Below, one piece after another: positions 16,772 through 23,833 of a stretch of DNA of 64,000 nucleotides. The stretch comes from Hamadaea tsunoensis DSM 44101 (lineage in GTDB: Bacteria > Actinomycetota > Actinomycetes > Mycobacteriales > Micromonosporaceae), in assembly GCF_000428945.1 (NCBI RefSeq), contig NZ_AUAX01000023.1:1-64000 (forward strand). Reading direction: 5' to 3'. Position 1 is the stretch's first letter; each line of letters begins with the position of its first letter. The notes beneath the pieces are model-generated. The model was not told the origin of the DNA. It worked only from the letters and a program-made list of their open reading frames with translations, and searched no databases. A program made the position numbers and the translations under genes.

Positions 16772-16918
16772 TGATCGAATACCGCTATTACGGCACCACG
16801 ACGCCCATTCCCTTGATCAAATACCGTCATTACGGCGGGAGAGCGCTATCCCTGCCGGATAGACGGTATTTGATCAAGGCCATCCGTCGAGGACTGCCGT
16901 AATAGCGGCAAACGATCA
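16772..16918. repeat. Nested GATC inverted repeat
   Basis: The inner arms (16811-16828 and 16862-16879, ccttgatcaaataccgtc and complement) are perfect over 18 bp. Outer arms 16782-16794 and 16896-16908 (ccgctattacggc) are perfect over 13 bp, and the outermost tgatcg/cgatca pair is at 16772-16777 and 16913-16918. The same nested plan with related sequence recurs at 40.3-40.46 kb. Confidence 0.85.
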
Positions 16919-16937
16919 CCCCTGCGTCGAACCGCTA

Positions 16938-16993
16938 GAACCGTCTCCCGCGCGAGGAGCGGAGGTGAGATCGACGAACCCGGGACAAAAGCC
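16938..16993 (+). repeat. Structured intergenic element, copy A2 (partial)
   Basis: Contains the conserved core only (reverse-complement sense: cccgggttcgtcgatctcac and on through the tcacctccgctcctc block), identical to other copies for about 42 bases. The cccggg end lies about 25 nt beyond the stop codon of the gene ending at 17009, with GATC in between. Confidence 0.8.
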
Positions 16994-17008
16994 TCTAAAT
17001 GATCTTGA

Positions 17009-17857
17009 TTACAGGCCGTGTTCGGCTTCCATCTGCTGGTTGAAGTCGCGCTTGGTCGACTGCCAGCCGTCCTCGTCCTGGCCGAGCCGCCAGTAGCCGG
17101 AGATCGAGACCCGCTCGCGCGGCATCGCCCGCTCGACGAGCAGCAGCCGCCGGGCCTCCTTCACGAATCCGGCCTCGCCGTGCACGAACGCGTCCCCGTC
17201 CCCGTCCGGGAACGTGAAATCGCGGAGCGCGGCCATCAGCGCGTCGCCCACCCGGCCCGTGCGGTGCAGCCAGGTCAGCGTCACCGCGCCCGCCGACTTC
17301 AGGGCCTGCTCCTCGGCCGGGTCGGCCACTTCCACGAAGGCGTACGCGTGGGCGCCGGGCGGGAGCATCTCCAGCGAAGCCGCGATCGCGGGCAGGGCGC
17401 TCTCGTCCCCGGCGAACAGGTGCCAGGCGGCCGCCGGATCGGGCGCGTACGCCCCGCCGGGGCCCATGAAGTGCACGACCGCTCCCGGCTGGACCGCGTA
17501 CGCCCATGGGCCGGCGACGCCTTCTGCACCGTGGTAGACGACGTCGACGGTCAGTTCGCCGGTCTCGGCGTCCCAGCGGCGGACGGTGTAGGTGCGCACG
17601 ACCGGCTGCTCCGAGCGCGGGAACTCCGCCCGGATCCGGGCGATGTCGAACGGCTCGGGGTACGCCACACCCGGCCGGGGGAAGAGCATCTTGATGTAGT
17701 GGTCGGCGTACTGGCCGGCCGGGAAGCCGGCCAGGCCGGGCCCGCCGAGCACGACGCGGATGAGGTGCGGGGTCACGCGCTCGACGCGGAGCACCTCGGC
17801 GCTGCGGGCCTGCGGGCTACGCCGGCCCTCGGACGGGGCGGGATTCGGGTTCGACAC
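17009..17857 (-). CDS. Siderophore-interacting protein (ferric-siderophore reductase, ViuB/SIP type)
   Basis: A 282-aa flavoprotein. The N-terminal FAD-binding barrel carries RTYTVRRWD (about residues 88-96) and the C-terminal NAD(P)H-binding half includes GDESALPAIAASLEMLP and FVHGEAGFVKEARR. Members reduce the iron in ferric siderophores in the cytoplasm to release it. The start is a GTG at 17857 with TAAGCT 6 nt upstream, so the message is probably leaderless. An iron-box-like sequence overlaps that -10. It appears monocistronic; no siderophore genes are adjacent. Confidence 0.92.
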   Translation of the reverse strand: MSNPNPAPSEGRRSPQARSAEVLRVERVTPHLIRVVLGGPGLAGFPAGQYADHYIKMLFPRPGVAYPEPFDIARIRAEFPRSEQPVVRTYTVRRWDAETGELTVDVVYHGAEGVAGPWAYAVQPGAVVHFMGPGGAYAPDPAAAWHLFAGDESALPAIAASLEMLPPGAHAYAFVEVADPAEEQALKSAGAVTLTWLHRTGRVGDALMAALRDFTFPDGDGDAFVHGEAGFVKEARRLLLVERAMPRERVSISGYWRLGQDEDGWQSTKRDFNQQMEAEHGL

Positions 17858-17861
17858 GCAA

Positions 17862-17880
17862 CGAGCTTAGCGTGCCCTAA
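17862..17880 (-). promoter_or_regulatory. Iron-box-like (IdeR/DmdR1) site over the -10 of the siderophore-interacting protein gene
   Basis: On the minus strand TTAGGGCACGCTAAGCTCG matches the iron-box consensus TTAGGTTAGSCTAACCTAA at 13 of 19 positions by my count. It includes the TAAGCT -10 (17869-17864), 6 nt before the GTG start. Iron-dependent repression would fit the gene's role. Confidence 0.5.
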
Positions 17881-17954
17881 CTCCCAGCGGCGGACCAGCA
17901 CCTGCCCCACTCCCAGCGGCTCACCAGCGGCATCCGCTGCTCAACGGCGGGAAC

Positions 17955-17986
17955 GCGGGGCCGCCCGGGGGATCGGGCGGCCCCGC
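17955..17986 (-). terminator. Terminator-like hairpin after the anti-sigma-like gene
   Basis: Perfect 12-bp arms gcggggccgccc (17955-17966) and complement (17975-17986) with an 8-nt loop, 13 nt past the stop at 17999 on the minus strand. No T-run, as is common in actinobacteria. Confidence 0.75.
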
Positions 17987-17998
17987 CGTCGAGGGAGA

Positions 17999-18841
17999 TC
18001 AGCCGAAGAGGGCGAATCCCGGGTTCAGCGCGAGTCCGCGTACCTGCTCGACGGTCAGCACCGGCTGCCCGCCGATGTCGACCGGGCGGATCGAGCGGGC
18101 GTTGTCCGCGGTCACCGTCACGACGGTGTGGCCGGTCCAGACGAGCGCGATGTTCTGGGTGATGCTCTTGCCGTCGCCCATCGGCAGCTGTTCGGTGTAG
18201 CTCACGACCACCACGCCGCTGCCGTCGTCCTCCAGCCGGACGCCGGGCATCTCCTTCCACGGTTCCTGCGTCGTGAGCTGCCGGCGGGTGATCGGCGGAT
18301 TGCCGGCGGTCTGCGGGCCGACGGTCACGCCGACCGTCCCGCCACCGGCGACCCGGGCGGCCGAGAAGACCTGCCACATTCCTTCGTTGGTCCACGACGC
18401 CTGGAACGCCGGAACCCCCCGGTAGCTGTGCGGGTAGAACCGGGCCGCCGGCAGCAGGGCCATGACCTCCCGCGCCGCCGTGCACCCGACCGCCGTCAGC
18501 TGCTCCTCGGTGGCCGGCGGCGGCGACGCCACCGGCGAGGCGCTCGGGTCGAGGTGCCCGTGCAGCGGGTCCTCGGTGACGTCGCCGGTCACCGCCGGGT
18601 CGATCGGCACGTCGGCGAGGCAGGCCGCCATCGGTGTGAGCATCCGCGGTTGCGGCGTGCTGCCGGGCAGCTGGGCCAGGAGGACGGCCAGGGCCACCGC
18701 CAGCGCGCCGCCGCCACCGCCGACCGAACCCAGCACCCGCAGCCGGCGGCGGCGCAGTCCCATCGCGATGAGCCGGTCGGCGGTGAGGTGCATCGGCGGC
18801 TCGTCGGCCGTCACGTACGCGATCAGTTCGTCGGCGATCAT
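17999..18841 (-). CDS. Membrane-anchored partner of the ECF sigma factor (anti-sigma-like, function unproven)
   Basis: A 280-aa protein with a short cytoplasmic N-terminus (1-35, with RLIAMGLRRRRLR), one transmembrane helix (about 36-57), and a large extracellular part beginning with a proline-rich linker. This is the architecture of many actinobacterial anti-sigma or sigma-linked membrane proteins, but no zinc-binding HxxxCxxC motif is seen. Its ATG overlaps the sigma stop as ATGA, so the two proteins are made together. I recognise no named extracellular domain. A role in holding or sensing for the sigma factor is inferred from context only. Confidence 0.7.
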   Translation of the reverse strand: MIADELIAYVTADEPPMHLTADRLIAMGLRRRRLRVLGSVGGGGGALAVALAVLLAQLPGSTPQPRMLTPMAACLADVPIDPAVTGDVTEDPLHGHLDPSASPVASPPPATEEQLTAVGCTAAREVMALLPAARFYPHSYRGVPAFQASWTNEGMWQVFSAARVAGGGTVGVTVGPQTAGNPPITRRQLTTQEPWKEMPGVRLEDDGSGVVVVSYTEQLPMGDGKSITQNIALVWTGHTVVTVTADNARSIRPVDIGGQPVLTVEQVRGLALNPGFALFG

Positions 18842-19332
18842 CCCAGCTCCCCCGAGTACACGGCAGGGTCGAGCACCCTGCGCAGATTGGCCAGGCCGTG
18901 CGCGGTCTGGCTCTTGACGGTCCCTTCGGTGATCCCGAGGATCTCGGCCGCCTCGGCGGTCGACACGTCCTCCAGATGCCGCAGCACGATGAGGACGCGC
19001 TGGCGGGGTGGCAGTTCGTCGAGGGCCCGGCGGACGTCCAGCCGCCCGGCGACGTCGGCGCCCGGGGGTGCCGGCCGGTCCGGGGGCTCGGCGAGCACCG
19101 TCTCGCGCCGCCGGTCGCGTTTGTGCGACAGGTACGCGTTGACCAGCGTCCGGCGCGCGTACGCGTCGATCGTCACGGGGTCCAGCCGCTTCCAGTGCCG
19201 GAACAGCTGCAGGAAGGTGTGCTGCACGAGATCCTCGGCGAGGTGCCAGTCGCCGCCGAGGGCGTACGCGAGGCGCCGTAATCGCACGCCCTGCCCGGCG
19301 AAGTAGGCCGCGTAGTCGGATGTCCAACTCAT
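18838..19332 (-). CDS. ECF-type RNA polymerase sigma factor (SigE-like subfamily)
   Basis: A 164-aa sigma factor with region 2 (about residues 8-75, including GDWHLAEDLVQHTFLQLFRHW for core binding and -10 recognition) and region 4 (about 103-160, helix-turn-helix STAEAAEILGITEGTVKSQTAHGLANL for -35 recognition). The start at 19332 gives a family-typical length; a longer reading adds an unlikely N-terminus. It is co-transcribed with a membrane-anchored partner gene. The regulon is unknown. The cytoplasmic role is to redirect RNA polymerase in response to an envelope signal (inference from class). Confidence 0.9.
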   Translation of the reverse strand: MSWTSDYAAYFAGQGVRLRRLAYALGGDWHLAEDLVQHTFLQLFRHWKRLDPVTIDAYARRTLVNAYLSHKRDRRRETVLAEPPDRPAPPGADVAGRLDVRRALDELPPRQRVLIVLRHLEDVSTAEAAEILGITEGTVKSQTAHGLANLRRVLDPAVYSGELG

Positions 19333-19399
19333 GCGCCATCTACTCCGCAGTGGGTGCTCGGGTTGTCCGCCGGAGGAAAAAGATATCCGTACGAACAAG

Positions 19400-19424
19400 A
19401 GCCCCGCTGCGGGCGCAGCGGGGC
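19400..19424 (-). terminator. Terminator after the SCO4226-like gene
   Basis: Perfect 11-bp arms agccccgctgc (19400-19410) and complement (19414-19424) with a 3-nt loop, 13 nt past the stop on the minus strand. A ctttttcc stretch follows about 20 nt downstream. Confidence 0.8.
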
Positions 19425-19437
19425 TCGGTGCGGTCGA

Positions 19438-19686
19438 TCAGACCTCGATGGGCAGTTCGTACACCTCGCTGGTCGGGTGGCCGGCCCGCTCGTGGATGCG
19501 CATGACCGCTTCCTTGCTGGGCCCGCTGGACAGGCAGAAGACCTTGCCGGACTCCGGGTCGAGCCAGGCGTGCTCGAACTCCACACCCTCGTCGGCCTGG
19601 ATCGCGATGTCGGCGTCGTGGGCCTCCTTGAGCTGGGTGGCGGTGACGCCGACAAAGCCCGAGTGCACGTCCATGTACTTCGCCAT
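19438..19686 (-). CDS. SCO4226-like small nickel-binding-family (DUF4242) protein
   Basis: An 82-aa cytoplasmic protein: MAKYMDVHSGFVGV at the start, and the family block VFCLSSGPSKEAVMRIHERAGHPTSEVYEL at the end. The family is a small ferredoxin-like fold; the Streptomyces coelicolor member SCO4226 has been described as nickel-binding. Conserved His and Cys residues (H8, C51, H65, H70) fit metal binding. It stands alone, divergent from the LAL regulator gene and closed by a strong terminator. The physiological role is not established. Confidence 0.8.
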   Translation of the reverse strand: MAKYMDVHSGFVGVTATQLKEAHDADIAIQADEGVEFEHAWLDPESGKVFCLSSGPSKEAVMRIHERAGHPTSEVYELPIEV

Positions 19687-19805
19687 GATCGGTTTCCCCC
19701 TCCGGAATTTGCTTGACCGCCTCCAGGATCGGCCGCCGGGCCGCCGCGGACATCGGTCATTGCACCTATCCGGCCCGTCTGCCGATGACCTACCCGGTCC
19801 TCTTC

Positions 19806-19811
19806 TACCCT
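19806..19811 (+). promoter_or_regulatory. Leaderless -10 box of the LAL regulator
   Basis: TACCCT ends 6 nt before the GTG at 19818, the standard distance for a leaderless transcript. This supports the GTG over upstream ATGs. Confidence 0.55.
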
Positions 19812-19817
19812 CGGAGG

Positions 19818-22385
19818 GTGACGAGAACTGCCGCGGCGATGGTCGGGCGGGACGACGTGCTGGCCCTGGTCGAGCGCCGCTGGCGGGCCGCCGCGGCCGG
19901 ATCGGGGCACCTGCTGCTCATCGCCGGGGAGGCGGGGATCGGCAAGACCCGCCTGCTGCGCGAGGCCGCCGCCCGGATCGAGGCGGCCGGCGCGCGTACG
20001 CTCACCGCGGCCGCCCATCCGCGCGACGTCGACACTCCGGGCGGCGTACTCGTGGATGTGGCCGCCGCTCTGGGGCTCTCCCTCGGCGGGCGGCCGCGGG
20101 AGCAGGCGGCGGCGGTGCTGGCCGCGGCGACGGCGCCGACGCTGCTGATCGTGGAGGACCTGCACTGGGCGGACACGCTGACCCTCGACCTGCTGGACCG
20201 GATCGCGGCGGGCGCGGACGCGGTGCCGCTGCTGGTCCTGGGCAGCCTGCGCAGCGACGAGCTCTACCCCGCCGCCCCCGTACGCGTCTGGCGGGCCCGG
20301 CTGCTCACCCAGCGCCGCGCGGAGGAGGCGCGGCTGGCCAGGCTCGACGCGGCGCAGACGGCGGCGGTGTGCGCGGCGATCGGCGGCGGCCCCCTGCCGG
20401 CCGAGGCGGTGGCCGCGATCCACGCGCGCAGCGACGGCATCCCGCTGCACATCGAGGAGATCATGGCGGCGCCGGGCGACCTCGCCGGCCTGCCCGACAC
20501 CCTCGCCGACGTCGTCACCGCCCGGCTGGAACTCCTCGGCCGGCCCGCCCGGGACCTGGCCGGGGCGGCCTCGGTGATCGGCCGCACCTTCGACCTCGAC
20601 CTGCTCGTGGAGATCACCGGCCGGCCGCCGGCCGAGATCGACGCCGGGCTGCAGGAGCTGACCGAACGCTTCTTCGTGGCCCCGCTGCGCGACGGCCGCT
20701 ACGAGTTCCGGCACGCCCTCATCCGCGACGCCGTCTACAGTGGACTACGCCCGCTGGCCCGGCGCGAGCTGCACGCGCGTACGGCGGCGGCGGCCGAGCG
20801 GGCCGGATTCGCCGGCGCCTTCGTCTCCGCCCAGTACGAGCACGCCCACCAGGCCGCGCCCGCCCACCGCCACGCGCTGGCCGCCGCCCGTCAGGCCGCC
20901 GCGCTGTCCGCCCACCGCGAAGCCGTCGAGCTGTACCGCCGCGCGCAGCGTACGGGGGCCGCCTTCGGGCCGGACTTGCTCCTCGAACTCGCCGGCTCGC
21001 TGGCCGCGATCGACGACAACGCCGCCGCCGCGCACTGCTACGCCGCGGCCCACACCCGGTTCACCGAACTCGGCGACACCCGTGCCGCGGCCGCCGTCGT
21101 ACCCCCGCTGGTCGCTGCCCGCCATCTGCTCGGCGCCGGCCTGAGCGAGCGCACCGCCCTCCTGCGCGCCGCCCTCGCCGATCCCCTGGACACCGATCTG
21201 CGGGTACGCGTCCTCGCCGCGCTGGCCGCCGCGTACATGCTCGACCGGCGGCTCGACGAGGCCCGGGAGCACGGCCGCGCAGCCGCCGCCCTCGTCCGCG
21301 AACCCGCCGTCGGCTGGAACGTCGCGGCCACCCTCGGCGTCGTCGACGTCTTCGCCGGGCGGATGGCGTCCGGCTGGGCGCTGCTCACCGGCGCCGTCGC
21401 CGACGCCGTGGCCGCCAAGGCCGAACCGGAGGCCGCGCGGGCGTACCGGATGATCGGATCGAGCGCCTCCGTCCTGGTCGAGTACGCCCTCGCCGAGCGC
21501 TACCTCACCGACGGCATCGCGTACGCCGAACGCGCCGAACGGTGGAACGACCGCCACTACATGGCCGCCCACCTCGCCCACGTCCACTGGTGCACGGGCG
21601 ACTGGGACGCCGCCGCCCGCGAAGCCGACCAGGCCCTGGCCGACGGCCGGGGCGGCATCACCACGCAGATCACCGCCGCGCACGTGCTGGGCTACGTGGC
21701 CCTGTCCCGCGGCCGGTACGCCGACGCGGCCCGCCACCTCACGACCGCCCGCGAACTGGCCGAGCCGATGAGCGAGCTGCAACGGCTCTCCCCCGCCCTG
21801 TGGGGTCTGGCCGAGACGTCCCTGCTCACCGGCGACGTCCTCGACGCGATCGCCTGGTGCGAACGCGGCTACGCCGCCTCGGCCGCGGTCTCCGACGCCG
21901 CGTACCTGTTCCCGTTCGTGGTCACCGGCGTGCGGGCGTACCTGCGTACCGGCGACCCGACCGCGGCCGCCGACTGGTACGCGCGTACCAGCCCGCTCCT
22001 GCTGCAGCGGTCGATCCCCGGAACCCTGCCCGCGCTGGCGCACGCGTCCGGGCTGCTGCACCTGGCGGCCGGGCGTACCGGGAAGGCCCGGGAATCGCTG
22101 CAGGAGGCGCGAACCGGCTGGGACCGCCACCGCCGCCACTGGGAGGCCACCTCGGTACGCGCCGACCTCGCCTCGTGCTCGCCGCATTCCGGGTCGGTCC
22201 TCACCAGCCGTGAAGTGGAGATCGCCCGGCACGTGGCCCGCGGCTCGACCAACAAGGAGATCGCGGTCGCCCTGCACATCTCGCCGAAGACGGTGGCGGC
22301 CCATGTCGAGCACATCCTGACCAAGCTGGGGGCGGGGCGGCGTACCGAGATCGCCGCCTGGGCGGTCCGGCACCCGCCCTCCTGA
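19818..22385 (+). CDS. Large ATP-binding LuxR-family (LAL) transcriptional regulator
   Basis: An 855-aa STAND-type regulator. The N-terminal AAA/NTPase has Walker A GEAGIGKTRLL (about residues 36-46) and Walker B LLIVEDLHWAD. The middle is a long run of TPR-like helical repeats, and the C-terminal LuxR helix-turn-helix (about 795-850) reads LTSREVEIARHVARGSTNKEIAVALHISPKTVAAHVEHIL. Such proteins activate target genes on binding an inducer and ATP. The GTG start follows a leaderless -10. It is monocistronic and convergent with the hydrolase gene. Targets are unknown. Confidence 0.92.
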   Translation: MTRTAAAMVGRDDVLALVERRWRAAAAGSGHLLLIAGEAGIGKTRLLREAAARIEAAGARTLTAAAHPRDVDTPGGVLVDVAAALGLSLGGRPREQAAAVLAAATAPTLLIVEDLHWADTLTLDLLDRIAAGADAVPLLVLGSLRSDELYPAAPVRVWRARLLTQRRAEEARLARLDAAQTAAVCAAIGGGPLPAEAVAAIHARSDGIPLHIEEIMAAPGDLAGLPDTLADVVTARLELLGRPARDLAGAASVIGRTFDLDLLVEITGRPPAEIDAGLQELTERFFVAPLRDGRYEFRHALIRDAVYSGLRPLARRELHARTAAAAERAGFAGAFVSAQYEHAHQAAPAHRHALAAARQAAALSAHREAVELYRRAQRTGAAFGPDLLLELAGSLAAIDDNAAAAHCYAAAHTRFTELGDTRAAAAVVPPLVAARHLLGAGLSERTALLRAALADPLDTDLRVRVLAALAAAYMLDRRLDEAREHGRAAAALVREPAVGWNVAATLGVVDVFAGRMASGWALLTGAVADAVAAKAEPEAARAYRMIGSSASVLVEYALAERYLTDGIAYAERAERWNDRHYMAAHLAHVHWCTGDWDAAAREADQALADGRGGITTQITAAHVLGYVALSRGRYADAARHLTTARELAEPMSELQRLSPALWGLAETSLLTGDVLDAIAWCERGYAASAAVSDAAYLFPFVVTGVRAYLRTGDPTAAADWYARTSPLLLQRSIPGTLPALAHASGLLHLAAGRTGKARESLQEARTGWDRHRRHWEATSVRADLASCSPHSGSVLTSREVEIARHVARGSTNKEIAVALHISPKTVAAHVEHILTKLGAGRRTEIAAWAVRHPPS

Positions 22386-22462
22386 CCCCGACCACGATCA
22401 TCTCGCATGTATCCGTCAGGCAGGTCGCCTGGGGCGATCCCCCAAGTCCAAGATCAAATTCT

Positions 22463-22573
22463 TGTCCCGGGTCCGTCGATCTCACCTCCGCTCCTCCCGC
22501 GGGAGACCGTTCCGCCCCTATCGCTGCGCTCCGGGGACTCCACTGCCAGGTGAGTGGGGCGACGCATCATCCA
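22463..22573 (-). repeat. Structured intergenic element, copy A3
   Basis: Begins about 80 nt after the LAL regulator stop, preceded by AAGATCAAATTC. The 49-base core differs from the other copies at two positions, one of them in the ctcctcccgcggg stem. Confidence 0.85.
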
Positions 22574-22627
22574 CCGTCGCCCGGTCACCGTTGCGGAAGG
22601 GGTGAAACGGTGACCGAACCGCGGTGA

Positions 22628-22740
22628 ATGATGCTTCGCCCCACTGTGCTGGCAGTGCAGGCGCCGCCCGGGTTTGGCGGAGCCGGAACGGTCTCCCGCG
22701 CGAGGAGCGGAGGTGAGATCGACGAACCCGGGACAAAGCC
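22628..22740 (+). repeat. Structured intergenic element, copy A4
   Basis: Full copy whose cccggg end faces the hydrolase stop at 22772, with AATGATCTTGA between. The core is identical to A1 and A5. The variable middle (ccgcccgggtttggcgg) differs in sequence but keeps stem-forming potential. Confidence 0.85.
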
Positions 22741-22771
22741 TTTCAATGATCTTGACCCTGCCTGCACACCG

Positions 22772-23599
22772 TCACTCCGCGTCGAGGAACGCCACTGCCG
22801 CGGTCGAGAACAGCGGCGACAGGAACAGGTTGTAGTGCGTCAGGCCGGGCAGGATCGCCAGCGCGTGGCCGCCCTTGGGCCGCCCCTCGCCCATCCAGCC
22901 GCCGTCCCGCTGACCGCCGTCGAGCAGCGCGAACACCTCGACGAAGTGGCTCGGCGGGGCCATGTCGGCGTCGGCGGCCACCACGAGGGTCGGCACCTGG
23001 AGCGCGGCGACCTCGGCGGAGAAGTCGAAGTCCACGGCCATCGCGGCGCCGATCTTGTCCAGCAGCCGCGGGAAGTCCTCCGGGCGCGGCGCCACCCGCT
23101 GGTACAGCTCGTACATGGGGGTGTCCTTCATGAACTCGGCCGCCGCCGCGCCGACCTGGCCCTGCTGGGCGAGGATCTCCGCGTAGGTCGCCGAGCGGCT
23201 GATCGCCGCGGACGCCGCGACGAGCCGGCGGACCTTCTCCGGGTGCCGGAACGCCACCTGGTACGCGACGCCGCCGCCGAGCGAGTAGCCCACGAGGTCG
23301 GGACGGTCGAGGCCGAGGTGGTCGATGAGGGCCGCGATGTCGTCGCCCATGAGCCGGATGTCGAGATCCCGGTCGATGTCCGCGGTACGCCCGTGGCCCT
23401 GCAGGTCGACGAGGACGACCTGGTGGTGATCGGCGAACGAGGACAGGATCGGGGCGAACATCTCCCCCGACCCGAGGCCGCCGTGCAGCAGGATCAGCGG
23501 GCGGCCGGTGCCGTGCACCTCGTAGTACAGGTTGATCCCGTTGACCTCGGCGTACCGGCCGGTGCCGGCGGTCTCGGCGGTCCAGGTCGTTCTGGTCAT
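22772..23599 (-). CDS. Alpha/beta-hydrolase fold protein
   Basis: A 275-aa hydrolase. The nucleophile elbow is GYSLGG (Ser in DLVGYSLGGGVAYQ), the oxyanion HG motif is LLHGGLGSGEMF, and the catalytic His probably lies in PGLTHYNLF near the C-terminus. No signal peptide, so cytoplasmic. Members cleave esters, lactones or similar bonds; the substrate is unknown. The ATG is at 23599 and the gene stands alone, convergent with the LAL regulator. Confidence 0.88.
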   Translation of the reverse strand: MTRTTWTAETAGTGRYAEVNGINLYYEVHGTGRPLILLHGGLGSGEMFAPILSSFADHHQVVLVDLQGHGRTADIDRDLDIRLMGDDIAALIDHLGLDRPDLVGYSLGGGVAYQVAFRHPEKVRRLVAASAAISRSATYAEILAQQGQVGAAAAEFMKDTPMYELYQRVAPRPEDFPRLLDKIGAAMAVDFDFSAEVAALQVPTLVVAADADMAPPSHFVEVFALLDGGQRDGGWMGEGRPKGGHALAILPGLTHYNLFLSPLFSTAAVAFLDAE

Positions 23600-23684
23600 C
23601 TCGTGCTCCCTCGGAGTCGGAACCGTCTACGTGAGGGATGACGAAGCACCGCCCGAAAAGTCATCGCCCCCGCGTCGATTCTTC

Positions 23685-23766
23685 CGACGATCTTGCGCGA
23701 GTGTCTCGTTTTCCGCGGCGAATGCCCGAAAAGCCCGGAAAACGAGACACTCGCGCAAGATCGTCG
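23685..23766. repeat. Long hairpin with perfect 31-bp arms, GATC family
   Basis: Arm 1 is 23685-23715 and arm 2 is 23736-23766, with a 20-nt loop. The outer part (cgatcttgcgcgagtgt) is shared with the hairpins at 39.9 and 40.7 kb and with the single arm at 319-339. It lies between two genes that both read leftwards, 68 nt beyond the pectinesterase stop and 86 nt before the hydrolase start. Confidence 0.92.
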
Positions 23767-23833
23767 AAAAGAACGGGGGCGGTGGGGAGGCCGGGGCGGC
23801 GCCGACGCCCTGCGACGCCGCCCCGGCCACCGG

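Larger units (their letters stand above)
16279..17008. other. 730-bp gene-free region with hairpins and two copies of a 3'-element
   Basis: No credible gene. From left to right it contains: a small hairpin (tttcttgc at 16282-16289 and its complement at 16296-16303); a GGTTCGCGAACC palindrome (16318-16329); a segment 16377-16395 that matches the reverse complement of 47340-47358 over 19 bases; a 20-bp-arm hairpin (16464-16546); element copy A1 (16611-16707); a nested inverted repeat (16772-16918); and element copy A2 (16938-16993), which abuts the 3' end of the siderophore-interacting protein gene. Confidence 0.8.
22386..22771. other. 386-bp convergent intergenic region built as one long palindrome
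   Basis: No gene. Element copies A3 (minus) and A4 (plus) face each other with a central hairpin between them: cggtcaccgtt at 22582-22592 pairs with 22606-22616. The flanks gcatcat/atgatgc continue the symmetry. Each copy has its cccggg end towards the neighbouring stop codon. Confidence 0.85.

Noticed and set aside
16779-16918. tRNA or other known RNA gene in the hairpin region
   Set aside because: The stems do not make a cloverleaf, there is no T-loop GTTCRA in place, and no CCA-type end; it is a plain nested inverted repeat.
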